NCBI GenBank assembly: GCA_037951105.1
Contig: JBAMJV010003047.1
Location: forward strand, 124,001 to 188,000
DNA length: 64,000 nucleotides
Reading direction: 5' to 3'
DNA from: Echinarachnius parma
Taxonomy: Eukaryota > Echinodermata > Echinoidea > Clypeasteroida > Echinarachniidae
How positions within the stretch are numbered: the first letter of the stretch is position 1; the number at the start of each line of letters is the position of its first letter. Both the position numbers and the translations under genes were made by a program. The notes under the pieces were generated by a model. It was not told where the DNA came from. It did not search any database and worked only from the letters and a program-made list of their open reading frames with translations. Of this stretch, positions 63,401 to 64,000 are shown one piece after another.

Positions 63401-63644
63401 ACCTGATCCGTAAATGCACCTTTACTTCAATTAAAAACTACAAGTGTTACATTCATGTGAGGATTTGATCTTTGTAACTGCAATTTAAACAAGTAGGTAT
63501 TGCCTTTTCCAAATGTTTAATTCAACTTTTATGAATTAAAAACCTAAAAATATCAGCAATTAAGACCTAATAAAAAAACAAAATGCTGTTTTAATTTAGG
63601 AGAGAGAAATGAGAAGACAACAAGCGGTACTTCTTAAACACCAG
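6401..63644 (+). CDS. BAZ2B: BAZ2-family chromatin remodelling subunit, N-terminal 984 codons in 17 exons (3' end beyond window)
   Basis: Seen: 17 plus-strand exons with GT-AG borders join without a stop into 984 codons. Known: BAZ2A (TIP5) and BAZ2B are nuclear non-catalytic subunits that pair with ISWI-type ATPases (SNF2H/SNF2L); BAZ2A is the NoRC subunit that silences rDNA. Domain order here: N-terminal block with EFGGLGSL (human BAZ2B has EFGGLGTL) at about residues 28-175, RG repeat and AT-hook RRGRPRK at 216-222, Ser-rich linkers 223-427, coiled-coil-like 428-597, PQDLS 572-576, MBD/TAM about 724-816, then charged helices to 984 ending in EMRRQQAVLLKHQ, which is also in human BAZ2B. The DDT, WHIM, PHD and bromodomain of the family are not in the window. 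The second AT-hook cluster that human BAZ2B has after its MBD is absent. Inference: single invertebrate BAZ2 gene; the symbol is by family, and it could equally be named BAZ2 or BAZ2A-like. Confidence 0.93.
6742..6789. mobile_element. MITE family A, right-end fragment
   Basis: ATTCATCACTTTTTGCACAT and GTTACTAGATCCCTTTAA match the right end of the copies at 900 and 47683. No left end is present. Lies in intron 1. Confidence 0.8.
7696..7745. mobile_element. One end of the GTGTTTCACAAAGAT inverted-repeat element
   Basis: GGGGGTGTTTCACAAAGATT then CTAAGTTGAACTTAA matches the left end of the complete copy at 53495-53802. The right end is missing; another repeat follows almost directly. Confidence 0.7.
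7765..7998 (+). mobile_element. GGGCAAGT-rich interspersed element, copy 1
   Basis: Repeated ACTTGCCC / GGGCAAGT motifs, GTCCGATCGGGCAACCAAAC, and an end GGGCAAGTGCTAGTGTCATG. Related copies are at 48246-48500 (opposite orientation) and 59343-59606, with shorter ones listed separately. Internally palindromic, no ORF; class uncertain. Confidence 0.75.
8659..8825 (+). mobile_element. MITE-like AGAAGGGCG element, right end missing
   Basis: TTGTCAGATGAGAAAGAGAA then GGGCGCTAGCTTAG matches the left ends at 14488 and 62712, and the body GGGAGCCCTATAGAAACCAC matches 14488's GGAAGTCCTGTAGAAACCAA. Confidence 0.7.
8950..9125 (+). repeat. Long pyrimidine-rich tract before exon 2
   Basis: About 175 bases dominated by C and T (for example CTTCTCTTCCTATTCTCTTC), ending about 110 bases before the exon 2 acceptor. 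Could bind polypyrimidine-tract proteins or form triplex DNA; no direct evidence for either. Confidence 0.7.
9236..9436 (+). CDS. BAZ2B: BAZ2 exon 2 (conserved N-terminal block)
   Basis: Acceptor CACTAACAG ends at 9235; donor CATCAG/GTAAGC. Phase 1 in and phase 1 out. Residues 28-94 include AHPLFAAAAAASHPS, then AFSMFGAHPAYASHLMGAEF and GGLGSLRSP. Human BAZ2B has AFPMVSHPVFGLHSASSGHS followed by EFGGLGTLGTP at the matching place, which is the best N-terminal evidence for the family call. Five to six consecutive alanines are coded by mixed GCx codons. The tail of this exon appears again downstream as a decayed copy (see 9553-9668). Confidence 0.9.
9553..9668 (+). pseudogene. Decayed tandem copy of the exon 2 tail and its splice donor
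   Basis: Exon 2 ends with GCATCACATCTCATGGGGGC, GGAGTTTGGGG, then TCGCTAAGGAGCCCCGCCAA and CATCAG/GTAAGC. This stretch repeats the order: GCATCTCATAAGGGATGGAG, TTTGGGG, an expanded GAGATTGGGGGCCT unit, TCACTAAGGACCCTCTCCAA, then CATCAG/GTAAGC with its donor GT at 9663. The coding frame is lost, but the donor hexamer is unchanged. Inference: a local tandem duplication of the exon end, about 226 bases downstream of the true donor. Reading from exon 2 into the intron in frame meets a stop near 9502, so use of this donor would truncate the protein. Confidence 0.65.
9697..9838. repeat. CTACTTTTC interspersed repeat, copy 1
   Basis: GGTCTACTTTTCAAGCTTGC, CTGCTTGAAATTAACACTAT and GGCGAATTTCCCCCGAGCCC parallel 35566-35718 in order. 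A partial relative begins at 60759. Confidence 0.65.
10157..10260 (+). promoter_or_regulatory. Candidate intragenic promoter (CCAAT, X-box, TATA-like)
   Basis: An inverted CCAAT (ATTGG, 10159-10163), a direct CCAAT (10185-10189), an RFX-type X-box half-palindrome GCAACCATAGCAAC (10210-10223) and TTTAAATAG (10237-10245) lie in order in a locally GC- and CpG-rich patch (GTGCCGCGG, CCCCGGG) within an AT-rich intron. A start near 10265-10280 would be expected. Seen: the motifs. Inferred: promoter activity. A downstream transcript would need its own first exon to enter BAZ2 in frame; a 30-codon ORF starts at 10313. Confidence 0.42.
10392..10715. mobile_element. TTAA-ended MITE-like element, related to family A
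   Basis: Left TTAAAGGGGGCTAGTCACAT then TGTT; right end, reverse-complemented, TTAAAGGGAACTCGTGACAT then TGTT. About 324 bases. The tip resembles family A (TTAAAGGGACTTAGTAAC) but the body differs. Confidence 0.82.
10732..10804 (+). ncRNA. Possible tRNA-derived SINE head (A and B box)
   Basis: TAGCTGAGTGGT (10732-10743) fits the tRNA A box and GGTTCAATGAA (10794-10804) is close to the B box, 50 bases apart. Between them a (GCGA)n run at about 10757-10776 replaces a normal anticodon arm, so it is not an intact tRNA. No poly-A tail or second copy was found in the window. Confidence 0.3.
10810..11660. repeat. Degenerate repeat stretch rich in CTGGCGTAGCTA and CTGGGGTAGCTAG
   Basis: CCCTGGCGTAGCTTCG, GAGCCCTGGGGTAGTCTGGC, CCCTGGGGTAGCTAGCTGCA, and later GACTGGCGTAGCTACTACAT recur irregularly, with a 19-G run at 11199-11217. 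GC-richer than its surroundings. No ORF with conserved features. Confidence 0.5.
12925..13255. repeat. Imperfect tandem repeat before exon 3, four copies
   Basis: The unit contains CATTGTATTTCGTGTTTGTT, ATTCATACCATAATTT and GTGACTAAATAATAATGCAG. Copies begin near 12925, 12990, 13070 and 13160 with variable length (65-90 bases). Confidence 0.75.
13299..13352 (+). CDS. BAZ2B: BAZ2 exon 3 (54-base symmetric exon)
   Basis: A pyrimidine-rich tract and ATTCCAG precede the exon, and TTTAG/GTGATT follows. Phase 1 in and out; 18 codons read VPGWPFEASAQLYNLANL (residues 95-112). Human BAZ2B has FPGAEWW between its EFGGLG block and the next conserved segment, so a short PG-W segment here fits. Because length is a multiple of three and both neighbours are phase 1, the exon could be skipped without frame damage. 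The donor is weaker than most in this gene. It was recognised from splice sites and phase only. Confidence 0.68.
   Translation, partial: CRGGLLRPVRNCIIWQI
14488..14742 (+). mobile_element. MITE-like AGAAGGGCG element, complete copy
   Basis: Left TTGTCAGAGGAGAAAAGAAG then GGCGTTATTAAGTCA; right end, reverse-complemented, TTGTCTGGTGAGAGTGAGAA then GGACGTTAAGTCA. About 255 bases, inverted ends of about 30. Intron 3. Confidence 0.82.
16940..17520. repeat. Imperfect tandem repeat, 136-150-base unit, about four copies
   Basis: Each unit carries CCTTGAAAAACTATAC, CATCCTCT, TTCCACTTGTGATATTTATG, CATATTTCATAATTTGTTT and TTTCCATAGCAACCC. CCTTGAAAA recurs at about 16942, 17078, 17228 and 17371; a diverged further unit follows to about 17620. 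Confidence 0.85.
18027..18270. repeat. Two-copy tandem repeat, about 135 bases
   Basis: GGATTTCCTATGAGTAGTTC, then TTCTGCTTTCTTTAGTAAGA and later AATGGTTCCTTA, appears again from about 18160 as GGATTTCATATGAGTAGTTG, TTCCGTTTTCTGTAGTAAAG and ATTGGTTCATTA. Confidence 0.7.
19240..19610. repeat. Purine-rich imperfect tandem repeat
   Basis: AGGCAAGGGAGGGGAAAACA, TATCAAACAAGAAAAGGGGA and ACAGTGAGTCCTG occur two to three times with small changes. Nearly all purine on the plus strand; preceded by related GATAAAAGGCAAGAT units from about 19100. Confidence 0.7.
23718..23828. repeat. Short inverted repeat (hairpin)
   Basis: TGGATCGGTAAGAATTG at the left, CAATTCTTACCGATCCA at the right, perfect 17-base arms, with a second inner pair (AACTTTGGAATGGT and ACCATTTCCAAAGTT). 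Probably a small foldback element. Confidence 0.85.
24826..25032 (+). mobile_element. GGGCAAGT-like element, variant (intron 3)
   Basis: Contains GGTGGCCCAATCAGATAAG, GGGCAAGACAAATTAGACAT, and an end ACTGGGCTAGTGCTAGTGTC then GAGCCCTGCA, matching the right terminus of the family at 59580-59606. Confidence 0.55.
25788..25954. mobile_element. Foldback MITE with long arms, copy 1
   Basis: Arms TGGCCCCGTTGCAGAAAGAG then ATACAATCGATTGTAAGTT are near-perfect inverted repeats of about 38 bases, extending further with mismatches to a short centre. GATCA lies directly on each side (25783-25787 and 25955-25959), a possible target duplication. A relative is at 36644-36781. Confidence 0.9.
27061..27420. 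repeat. Imperfect tandem repeat, about 200-base unit
   Basis: TTTTGGAGAATATTGAGACC, CATTTTTCCACCACTTTCAA, TTCTTGGGTTCTTTTGAACA and TTTGACTTTCACCGGGGAGA recur from about 27280 in the same order; a more diverged unit precedes at 26890-27050. Confidence 0.75.
28322..29130. repeat. Diverged tandem repeat, about 205-300-base spacing
   Basis: Segments like GTTCATCTTGTAATATAATA then TTGTTCAAAGGTTACATACA occur near 28340, 28570, 28770 and 29070. Old and irregular. Confidence 0.6.
30026..30460. mobile_element. Inverted-repeat element, about 435 bases
   Basis: Left TGTGACCTCACACCACAAAA then CGACC; right end, reverse-complemented, TGTGACCTTACACCACAAAA then CGACC. Flanking AAGTCTAT and ATAGACTT are also inverted, so the true ends may be a few bases further out. 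No transposase ORF. Confidence 0.85.
32140..32460. repeat. Imperfect 60-65-base tandem repeat before exon 4
   Basis: CAATATCTTTGCAATACTC, AGTAATACTAATGA and ATTACATCAATATCT recur several times. Ends about 70 bases before the exon 4 acceptor. Confidence 0.72.
32531..32716 (+). CDS. BAZ2B: BAZ2 exon 4
   Basis: Acceptor TTCCCACCAG, donor CAAC/GTATGT; phase 1 in and out. Residues 113-174 begin GTGGVWWQQSPGLEHELFAQ and continue with GLGVAAAAPSPFGYIQEGG, ending SLFSDPLKQ. The VWW followed by a loosely hydrophobic stretch parallels EWWR in the human BAZ2B N-terminus. It is the only strongly GC-rich coding-like segment in more than 25 kb, and it follows a 19-kb intron. Confidence 0.87.
34075..34216. 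mobile_element. TCAAACCT inverted-repeat element, copy 1
   Basis: TACAGTCAAACCTTTGTACA at the left and AAGACAGGTTTGACTGCAGT at the right, with internal GTGGCCACTGTAGACAG and TATAGACAGG motifs. Ends are inverted repeats. Confidence 0.82.
35015..35197. mobile_element. TCAAACCT inverted-repeat element, copy 2
   Basis: TACAGTCAAACCTGTGTATA at the left and GTGCAGGTTCGACTGTATTT at the right; the centre GTGGCCACTATAGGCAGGTT matches copy 1. Also partly present upstream of the exon cluster at 38027. Confidence 0.82.
35566..35718. repeat. CTACTTTTC interspersed repeat, copy 2
   Basis: GGGGCTACTTTTCGAGCTCG, CCTGCATGAAAATAACACTT and GGAGCTAAATCGCCCAGAGC match the copy in intron 2. Intron 4. Confidence 0.65.
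36644..36781. mobile_element. Foldback MITE, copy 2 (left arm shortened)
   Basis: GGGGCCCGTTACAATTAATT at the left; TTACTATCGATTGTATTTCT then TTCTGCGACGGGTCCC at the right; shared centre CCAATCAGATTTACGCATTT. Same family as 25788-25954. Intron 4. Confidence 0.82.
37538..37770. repeat. Two-copy direct repeat, about 120 bases
   Basis: TTTCCTTCAAATATCTCT, GCAAAGTTGGGGATAATG, TTGCAAGCCTGTATAAAATG then CAACATTTAG recurs from about 37668 as TTTCCCTTGAATAACTCT, GCAAAATTAAGGATTATG, TTGCAAACCGGGGTTGTGAA and CAACATTTAA. Confidence 0.7.
38027..38582. repeat. Three TCAAACC-type elements in tandem
   Basis: Right ends TATAGACAGGTTTGACTG, TATAGACAGGGTTGACTG and AATAGACAGGTTTGACTT occur at about 38205, 38419 and 38580, each preceded by a GCTCTAG(T/C)GA-CATTTGTA or equivalent left part and TTGCATGTTA-GAACCTGTCT. 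Either repeated insertion into the same site or tandem amplification of one element. Confidence 0.75.
39171..39228 (+). repeat. G-rich minisatellite, 17-base unit
   Basis: GGGTGGGTTGGGTGGTA repeated about 3.4 times. Regular GGG tracts could form a G-quadruplex on the plus (non-template for BAZ2) strand, that is in the nascent RNA as well. It lies about 270 bases before exon 5. Confidence 0.85.
39499..39794 (+). CDS. BAZ2B: BAZ2 exon 5 (RG repeat and AT-hook)
   Basis: Acceptor TTGCTTACAG, donor CTCCA/GTAAGT; enters in phase 1 and leaves in phase 0. Residues 175-273. A run of six GR dipeptides lies at about 180-192, followed by a Ser-rich spacer and a canonical AT-hook, RRGRPRKVDY, at 216-225. 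AT-hooks bind the minor groove of AT-rich DNA, and RG repeats often bind RNA and are arginine-methylation targets; both fit a DNA/RNA-binding chromatin subunit. The C-terminal half (SLFGEHAAYFMGLNGSPLTA) looks ordered. Whether this hook matches a hook in human BAZ2A/B or is lineage-specific is not clear to me. Confidence 0.92.
39795..40165 (+). other. BAZ2 intron 5
   Basis: A 371-base AT-rich intron between exons 5 and 6. I see no repeat or other element in it. Confidence 0.8.
40166..40627 (+). CDS. BAZ2B: BAZ2 exon 6 (Ser/His/Glu-rich linker with heptapeptide repeats)
   Basis: Acceptor TTCACACAG, donor ATGGAG/GTGGGT; phase 0 in and out; 154 codons, residues 274-427. Starts ATVLKTPSLSSLSRERERST, then a Ser/His cluster (SSSSHHHHNHY), then a 7-codon tandem repeat at residues 360-387 (consensus EAGLSRS, DNA 40424-40507), then an acidic serine stretch SLSDSESDKE. 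Human BAZ2B has long Ser/Asp/Glu-rich regions in the equivalent linker. The intron before it is only 371 bases. Low complexity makes alignment uncertain, but phase and splice sites are clean. Confidence 0.88.
40424..40507 (+). repeat. 21-base coding tandem repeat in exon 6
   Basis: Four 21-base units, each starting GAG and centred on CTTAGCAGA, encode EAGLSRS, EVGLSRS, EAELSRG and EAGLSDS. More diverged relatives flank it on both sides (EAGLYSR, EARLLASR and EAGILSS). The unit is a multiple of three, so gain or loss of copies keeps frame. Confidence 0.85.
40628..41174 (+). other. BAZ2 intron 6
   Basis: Contains a GAGCCGACTCGACCC repeat (40669-40767) and a GGTGCACCTGCTTTAAAAGG fragment (about 40960-41055) shared with 1305-1365. 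Confidence 0.75.
40669..40767. mobile_element. GAGCCGACTCGACC element, short copy
   Basis: CAGAGCCGACTCGACCCGAG and ACAGTCGGTCCGATTCAGTC resemble the ends of 60997-61230, and an internal ATTCAACATATTGAAT palindrome is present. Likely a deletion derivative. Confidence 0.65.
41175..41267 (+). CDS. BAZ2B: BAZ2 exon 7 (charged coiled-coil)
   Basis: Acceptor TTTTTTCAG, donor AAGAAG/GTAAGG; phase 0 in and out; 31 codons, residues 428-458. Sequence TKKQLEAKQRELLQQQEHLK then KQQVKAQEKKK is strongly helical and Lys/Gln/Glu-rich. It joins the acidic microexon 8 and the similar start of exon 9. Confidence 0.88.
42867..43078. mobile_element. GGGCAAGT-like element, variant (intron 7)
   Basis: TGGCCTGGCACCACTTAAAA, ACTTGCCCGAAGGGGCAACC and TACTTGCTCAACTCTGACAC resemble the family body but are diverged. 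Confidence 0.45.
43425..43992. mobile_element. TTAA-ended non-autonomous element, 568 bases
   Basis: Left TTAAAGGGGTAGTCCGGGCC; right end, reverse-complemented, TTAAAGAGGAATTCCACCCC. The body has GGTGAAAATTTGATCAAAAT then CGGACAAG and later CAAGTGACGTCACGATCG. An 83-codon ORF inside (43486-43737) has no recognisable domain and is probably not coding. GC- and CpG-richer than its surroundings. Confidence 0.75.
45184..45260. repeat. ATA microsatellite joined to a TTATATAGCGC fragment
   Basis: TAATAATAATAATAATAATA then GAGATTTATATAGCGCATAT and CCTCTAAGCGCTTA. Such microsatellite-plus-fragment pairs often mark the 3' tail of a small interspersed repeat; similar start at 1262. Confidence 0.6.
45759..45791 (+). 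CDS. BAZ2B: BAZ2 exon 8 (33-base acidic microexon)
   Basis: Acceptor TTTTCTAG, donor CAGAG/GTGAAT; phase 0 in and out; 11 codons read DGEDDDDLTSE, residues 459-469. A run of 17 C (45728-45744) makes up most of the pyrimidine tract. The exon puts an acidic patch between two basic helical segments. Because it is 3n and phase 0 on both sides it can be skipped silently. Support is splice sites, phase and composition; it is too short for homology. Confidence 0.7.
47168..47405. mobile_element. MITE-like element with ACCGTAAACCGGGGTGAC ends
   Basis: Left TACCGTAAACCGGGGTGACT then TTGGCACCCGGGGTGACTTT; the right end is its reverse complement with about one mismatch over more than 40 bases. The central segment also pairs weakly (GATGAATGTATTTTCATCA and TGATGAAAATACATCC). 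TA at both tips could be a target-site TA. Well preserved, so probably young. Confidence 0.92.
47683..48078. mobile_element. MITE-like element, family A, copy 2
   Basis: Same ends as 900-1252 (TTAAAGGGACTTAGTAAC and GTTACTAGATCCCTTTAA) and a colinear body. It is longer because it keeps a segment around 47750-47780 that copy 1 lacks. Lies in intron 8. Confidence 0.87.
48246..48500 (-). mobile_element. GGGCAAGT-rich interspersed element, copy 2
   Basis: Reverse orientation relative to 7765: starts GGGCTCAACTCTAGCGCTTG, then CCCGGGGCAAGTAAAG and GGTTGCCCATCTGGGCAAC, ending with GCCCAAACGGGCCAATAGAC. Confidence 0.75.
50189..51162. mobile_element. Inner hAT-like element with 8-bp target duplication
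   Basis: GTTTAAAC at 50181-50188 and 51163-51170 brackets a 974-base insertion whose ends are TAAGCCTGGGTCGGAA and, reverse-complemented, TAAGCCTGAGTCATGTCGGAA, with further CCGG-rich subterminal pairing (ATTCCGG repeats). 8-bp duplications are typical of hAT elements. No transposase ORF. CpG-rich compared with the rest of the intron. Confidence 0.82.
50615..50749. repeat. Long hairpin within the inner element
   Basis: ACTTGTATACTTTGTGTGCA then GGTTATGGGTCTATTTTC pairs with GAAAATAGACCCTATAGCC and TGCATGCAAAGTATAAGT; arms of about 55 bases continue through GCGCGAGATCGATCCGC. Probably a third, foldback insertion. Confidence 0.8.
51911..52294 (+). CDS. BAZ2B: BAZ2 exon 9 (coiled-coil, poly-Ala, PQDLS motif)
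   Basis: Acceptor TTTCTACCAG, donor AAGAGG/GTAGGG; phase 0 in and out; 128 codons, residues 470-597. Order: helical ERAHKEKQERDQSVHEEEQR and following Gln/Arg-rich coil to about 530, an alanine-rich stretch at 534-551, Arg/Gly/Pro linker, then DEPQDLSLNSTRK with PQDLS at 572-576, and a basic tail DKKKR. PxDLS is the known docking motif for CtBP corepressors. Human BAZ2B has PVNLSTSGRR in a similar linker, which may be the counterpart. Very GC-rich compared with the flanking introns. Confidence 0.92.
52295..53152 (+). other. Introns 9 and 10 around exon 10, including a GAT/GGT microsatellite
   Basis: Intron 9 (52295-52608) shows nothing notable. Intron 10 (52820-53152) is mostly a trinucleotide tract (52850-53040) of GAT, GGT and related triplets such as GATGATGATGATGATGATAG. 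It produces long artefactual His- or Ile-rich ORFs on the minus strand. Confidence 0.8.
52609..52819 (+). CDS. BAZ2B: BAZ2 exon 10
   Basis: Acceptor GATTCTCACAG, donor AAATG/GTAAGA; phase 0 in, phase 1 out. Residues 598-667 begin KLADIINNLSAQQTSTSYAT and continue as a Ser/Thr/Pro-rich linker (LPRSSTGTPTGMSLLNN) with an acidic end (DSERGTPASFAN). The KxLxxIINNLS helix followed by Ser/Thr is reminiscent of KKVIAALSNPKATSSS in human BAZ2B, though the order relative to other motifs differs. The preceding intron is only 314 bases. Confidence 0.87.
53153..53311 (+). CDS. BAZ2B: BAZ2 exon 11
   Basis: Acceptor CCCTTCCCAG, donor GATGC/GTGAGT; phase 1 in and out. Residues 668-720: acidic linker SSLSASDMDDGDGNSSNVDS and then TPIPIRMTLKRPHDMIPYLTQM. 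The last part is hydrophobic and ordered-looking and directly precedes the MBD/TAM exon. I do not recognise a named domain in it; it could be an N-terminal extension of the TAM fold. Confidence 0.88.
53495..53802. mobile_element. MITE-like element with GTGTTTCACAAAGAT ends, complete copy
   Basis: Left GGGGGGTGTTTCACAAAGAT then TCAAAGTTGAACTTAA; right end, reverse-complemented, GGGAGGTGTTTCACAAAGAT then ACTATAAAGTTGAACTTAA. About 308 bases with terminal inverted repeats of about 40. Sits in intron 11 between the exons before and of the MBD/TAM domain. Confidence 0.87.
54215..54501 (+). CDS. BAZ2B: BAZ2 exon 12 (MBD/TAM domain)
   Basis: Acceptor GCCTCTTGCAG, donor GATGGG/GTATGC; phase 1 in, phase 0 out. 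Residues 721-816 hold almost the whole domain: KRLRVTDERAVRWPLANGWR, then RQLGPGDRIKGDVIYYAPCG, KKLRTYPEVVRYIERRGI and HFSYSAKMLVGEF. Human BAZ2B reads KRRRVTDERELRIPLEYGWQ ... VAYYAPCGKKLRQYPEVIKY ... NFSFSAKIRVGDF, so identity is high through the core. Known: this MBD-like module is called TAM (TIP5/ARBP/MBD); in BAZ2A it binds structured RNA and DNA rather than selectively methyl-CpG. One exon carries the full fold. Confidence 0.97.
54950..55121 (+). CDS. BAZ2B: BAZ2 exon 13
   Basis: Acceptor TCTCCCCAG, donor GCAAG/GTTAGT; phase 0 in, phase 1 out. Residues 817-873 begin GIVFEKMSEDDLYERMHYGH, matching the human stretch GMQWCLLKEEDVIPRI just after the TAM domain, then turn into Arg/Gln/Ala-rich helix (ADKRRIAQELARRAAESKER). 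Human BAZ2B has two GRP-type AT-hook motifs at this place; here the corresponding segment is HRRNKAARMQRQADKRR with no GRP core. Confidence 0.93.
55122..57524 (+). other. BAZ2 intron 13
   Basis: AT-rich, with GGGCAAGT-type copies at 56393-56630 and about 57325-57456. A weak two-copy pattern around 56260-56400 and 56636-56720 (GCCTGACATTG...; CACTTTGGTA) suggests old duplication. No exon recognised. Confidence 0.7.
56393..56630. mobile_element. GGGCAAGT/GGGCCAC-type element (intron 13)
   Basis: CAGGGCTCGAAATTAGCATA, GGCCCGGGGCCACTAAAAAT, CTGGCCCGTATGGGCAAGCA and TACTTGCCCGACTGGGCCAC then AGGCAAAAAGGTTAATTTCT. A second short relative lies at about 57325-57456. Confidence 0.6.
57525..57617 (+). 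CDS. BAZ2B: BAZ2 exon 14
   Basis: Acceptor AATGGCAG, donor GACG/GTAAGT; phase 1 in and out; residues 874-904, read as EMARRVNEAKLRRKVERQHQ then LESARESRRHD. Highly basic helix that continues exon 13. The preceding pyrimidine tract is weak. The donor is the first base of a minisatellite (57618-58225). Confidence 0.87.
57618..58225 (+). repeat. Minisatellite starting at the exon 14 donor, about 160-190-base unit
   Basis: The unit begins at the splice donor itself, GTAAGTCCGCTAGTTCGTTG. Copies start near 57618, 57807, 57967 and 58156 with TTGTTAGTTTGTTCGTCTGT, GATTAGGGTGGGGTAGAGCA and ACATTTCAAAGAGATAT in order. The last copy again begins AGTAAGTCC, giving an intact donor-like hexamer. A run of 14 G lies at 58040-58053. 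Confidence 0.87.
58481..58724. mobile_element. MITE-like element with 44-base inverted ends
   Basis: Left GGCCCATATTCATTAAAGCC then TGCTAGCTTAGTTCCTTGCT; right end, reverse-complemented, GGCCCCATATTCATGAAACC then CTGCTAGCTTAGTTCCTTGC. About 244 bases. Confidence 0.9.
59343..59606 (+). mobile_element. GGGCAAGT-rich interspersed element, copy 3
   Basis: CTCCACACTAACTTGTTTCT at the left and GGGCAAGTGCAGGGGTCGAG then CCCTGA at the right, with GTTGCCCGATTGGGCAAGTA inside. The best-preserved copy for defining both ends. Confidence 0.75.
59884..60128. mobile_element. Inverted-repeat element rich in TTCGCG motifs
   Basis: CATATACGCCATATATTTCG at the left and CGAAAAATATATGGCGTATA at the right, with inner pairing of TTCGTGAATCGGGACTTTAC and GTGATTTACGAAATTCGCGA. 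About 245 bases, CpG-richer than flanks. Confidence 0.85.
60997..61230. mobile_element. MITE-like element with GAGCCGACTCGACCC ends
   Basis: Left AAAGCCCTCCGCACACAGAG then CCGACTCGACCC; right end, reverse-complemented, AAAGCCCTCTGTACACAGAG then CCGACTCGACCC. Inverted repeats of about 32 bases with two mismatches. Ends 254 bases before exon 15. Confidence 0.9.
61484..61611 (+). CDS. BAZ2B: BAZ2 exon 15
   Basis: Acceptor CCCGCTCCAG, donor GTTGAG/GTAGGG; phase 1 in, phase 0 out; residues 905-947. ALQIAEEKRREKESRLVMRQ and QQKIARLQQMRMEREVRSQQ align closely with human BAZ2B AAEEKRKQKEQIKIMKQQEK and IKRIQQIRMEKELRAQQ. This is the diagnostic charged helical region between the TAM and DDT domains. 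Confidence 0.95.
62476..62702. mobile_element. MITE-like element with GCCCGGTCACATATCAACG ends
   Basis: Left AGCCCGGTCACATATCAACG then GATTGCGCATACGGATGTC; right end, reverse-complemented, GGCCGGGTCAGATATCAACG then AATATCGGAAACGTATGCCC. Directly adjacent to the next element. Confidence 0.87.
62712..62935 (+). mobile_element. MITE-like AGAAGGGCG element abutting exon 16
   Basis: TTGAGAAAGAGAAGGGCGCT then AAGTC at the left; right end, reverse-complemented, TTGTCGAGTGAGAGTGAGAA then GGGCTTAAGTCAA. Its right edge is 41 bases from the exon 16 acceptor, so it probably overlaps the branch-point region. Confidence 0.82.
62977..63042 (+). CDS. BAZ2B: BAZ2 exon 16
   Basis: Acceptor AAAACCAG, donor GCAAAG/GTTGGT; phase 0 in and out; 22 codons, residues 948-969, ERRKRKEVEATQKNMDTLRR then AK. 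Human BAZ2B has a Lys/Glu-rich helix at this place. The acceptor has a poor pyrimidine tract, and a MITE-like element ends only 41 bases upstream. Confidence 0.85.
63043..63599 (+). other. BAZ2 intron 16
   Basis: A 557-base AT-rich intron; I see no repeat family or further exon in it. Confidence 0.75.
63600..63644 (+). CDS. BAZ2B: BAZ2 exon 17 (last coding exon in window)
   Basis: Acceptor TTAATTTAG, donor CACCAG/GTCAGT; phase 0 in and out; 15 codons, residues 970-984, EREMRRQQAVLLKHQ. The EMRRQQAVLLKHQ part is identical to human BAZ2B as I recall it. In human the next residues are ERERRRQHMMLMKAME, so the following exon lies just beyond 64000. Confidence 0.95.
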
Positions 63645-63829
63645 GTCAGTAAAAATGATCCAACTTGAAGTGACTTTTCCTATCTAACCATTGAATCAAA
63701 ACTAATTAGTTTGAAGATAAAACCAACATTGTTTTGAGGTGGCGGAAATGATCTGTACTCTTTCTCTCTACTTTCCGTAGTGTTTTGATGTGGTTCCTTT
63801 CGGTGTGAAACCTGCATGGGTTCTGTTAT

Positions 63830-63988
63830 TAAGCCCACCGCACACTTCTCGGTCCATTCCGATTCGACAAACAACGGTGTATCTGAACTAACGCGAGACA
63901 TGTGTATCTAAAGCATGTAGTATAGTTGATATCCTATGAAAATCATTCGTCGGATTGGAATTGGATTGTGCAGTGTGCGGTGCGCTTA
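63830..63988. mobile_element. MITE-like element with AAGCNCACCGCACAC ends
   Basis: Left TAAGCCCACCGCACACTTCT; right end, reverse-complemented, TAAGCGCACCGCACACTGCA, with further pairing of GTCCATTCCGATTCGAC and ATCCAATTCCAATCCGAC. About 159 bases. Intron 17. Confidence 0.85.
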
Positions 63989-64000
63989 AAAGAAAGTGAT

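Noticed and set aside
1-64000. Retroviral, LTR, Polinton or LINE remnants
   Set aside because: No reverse transcriptase, integrase, capsid or polymerase motifs were seen on either strand, and no long terminal direct repeats stood out.

Overview
This is a eukaryotic window: AT-rich non-coding DNA, long introns, and compact GC-rich exons bounded by consensus GT-AG splice sites. Everything I can support as protein-coding is one plus-strand gene that starts at about 6400 and runs off the right edge. I call it BAZ2 (BAZ2A/BAZ2B family, closest in my memory to vertebrate BAZ2B). Seventeen coding exons join in consistent phase to an open 984-codon reading frame covering the N-terminal part of the protein: a conserved N-terminal block, an AT-hook and RG-repeat exon, Ser/Glu-rich linkers, a possible CtBP-type PQDLS motif, the MBD/TAM domain (54215-54501), and the long charged helical region that follows it. 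The DDT, WHIM, PHD and bromodomain parts of the family are not in the window and should lie to the right.

The organism is probably a marine invertebrate deuterostome, with an echinoderm such as a sea urchin as best guess. This rests on protein divergence from human BAZ2B and on the style of the short inverted-repeat elements. It is a judgement from memory, not a test.

Layout: 1-6399 is non-coding (5' flank or 5' UTR intron) with short tandem repeats and small elements. Exons 1-3 (6400-13352) hold the N-terminus. Intron 2 carries a decayed duplicate of the exon 2 tail, a promoter-like GC-rich patch near 10.2 kb and a possible tRNA-derived SINE head. Intron 3 (13353-32530) is 19 kb with no convincing gene. 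Exons 4-9 (32531-52294) encode the low-complexity and charged linker region. Exons 10-13 (52609-55121) are densely packed around the MBD/TAM domain. Exons 14-17 (57525-63644) encode the charged helical region.

The introns are a dense collection of non-autonomous DNA elements (MITE-like, with terminal inverted repeats), including TTAA-ended families, foldback elements and a nested hAT-like insertion with a clean 8-bp target duplication, plus many imperfect minisatellites. I see no reverse transcriptase, transposase, capsid or integrase coding sequence, no CRISPR array, no rRNA and no convincing intact tRNA. I did not find a new biological system. The best leads are the exon-2 tail duplication with an intact splice donor, a minisatellite that starts at a splice donor, and the intragenic promoter-like patch.
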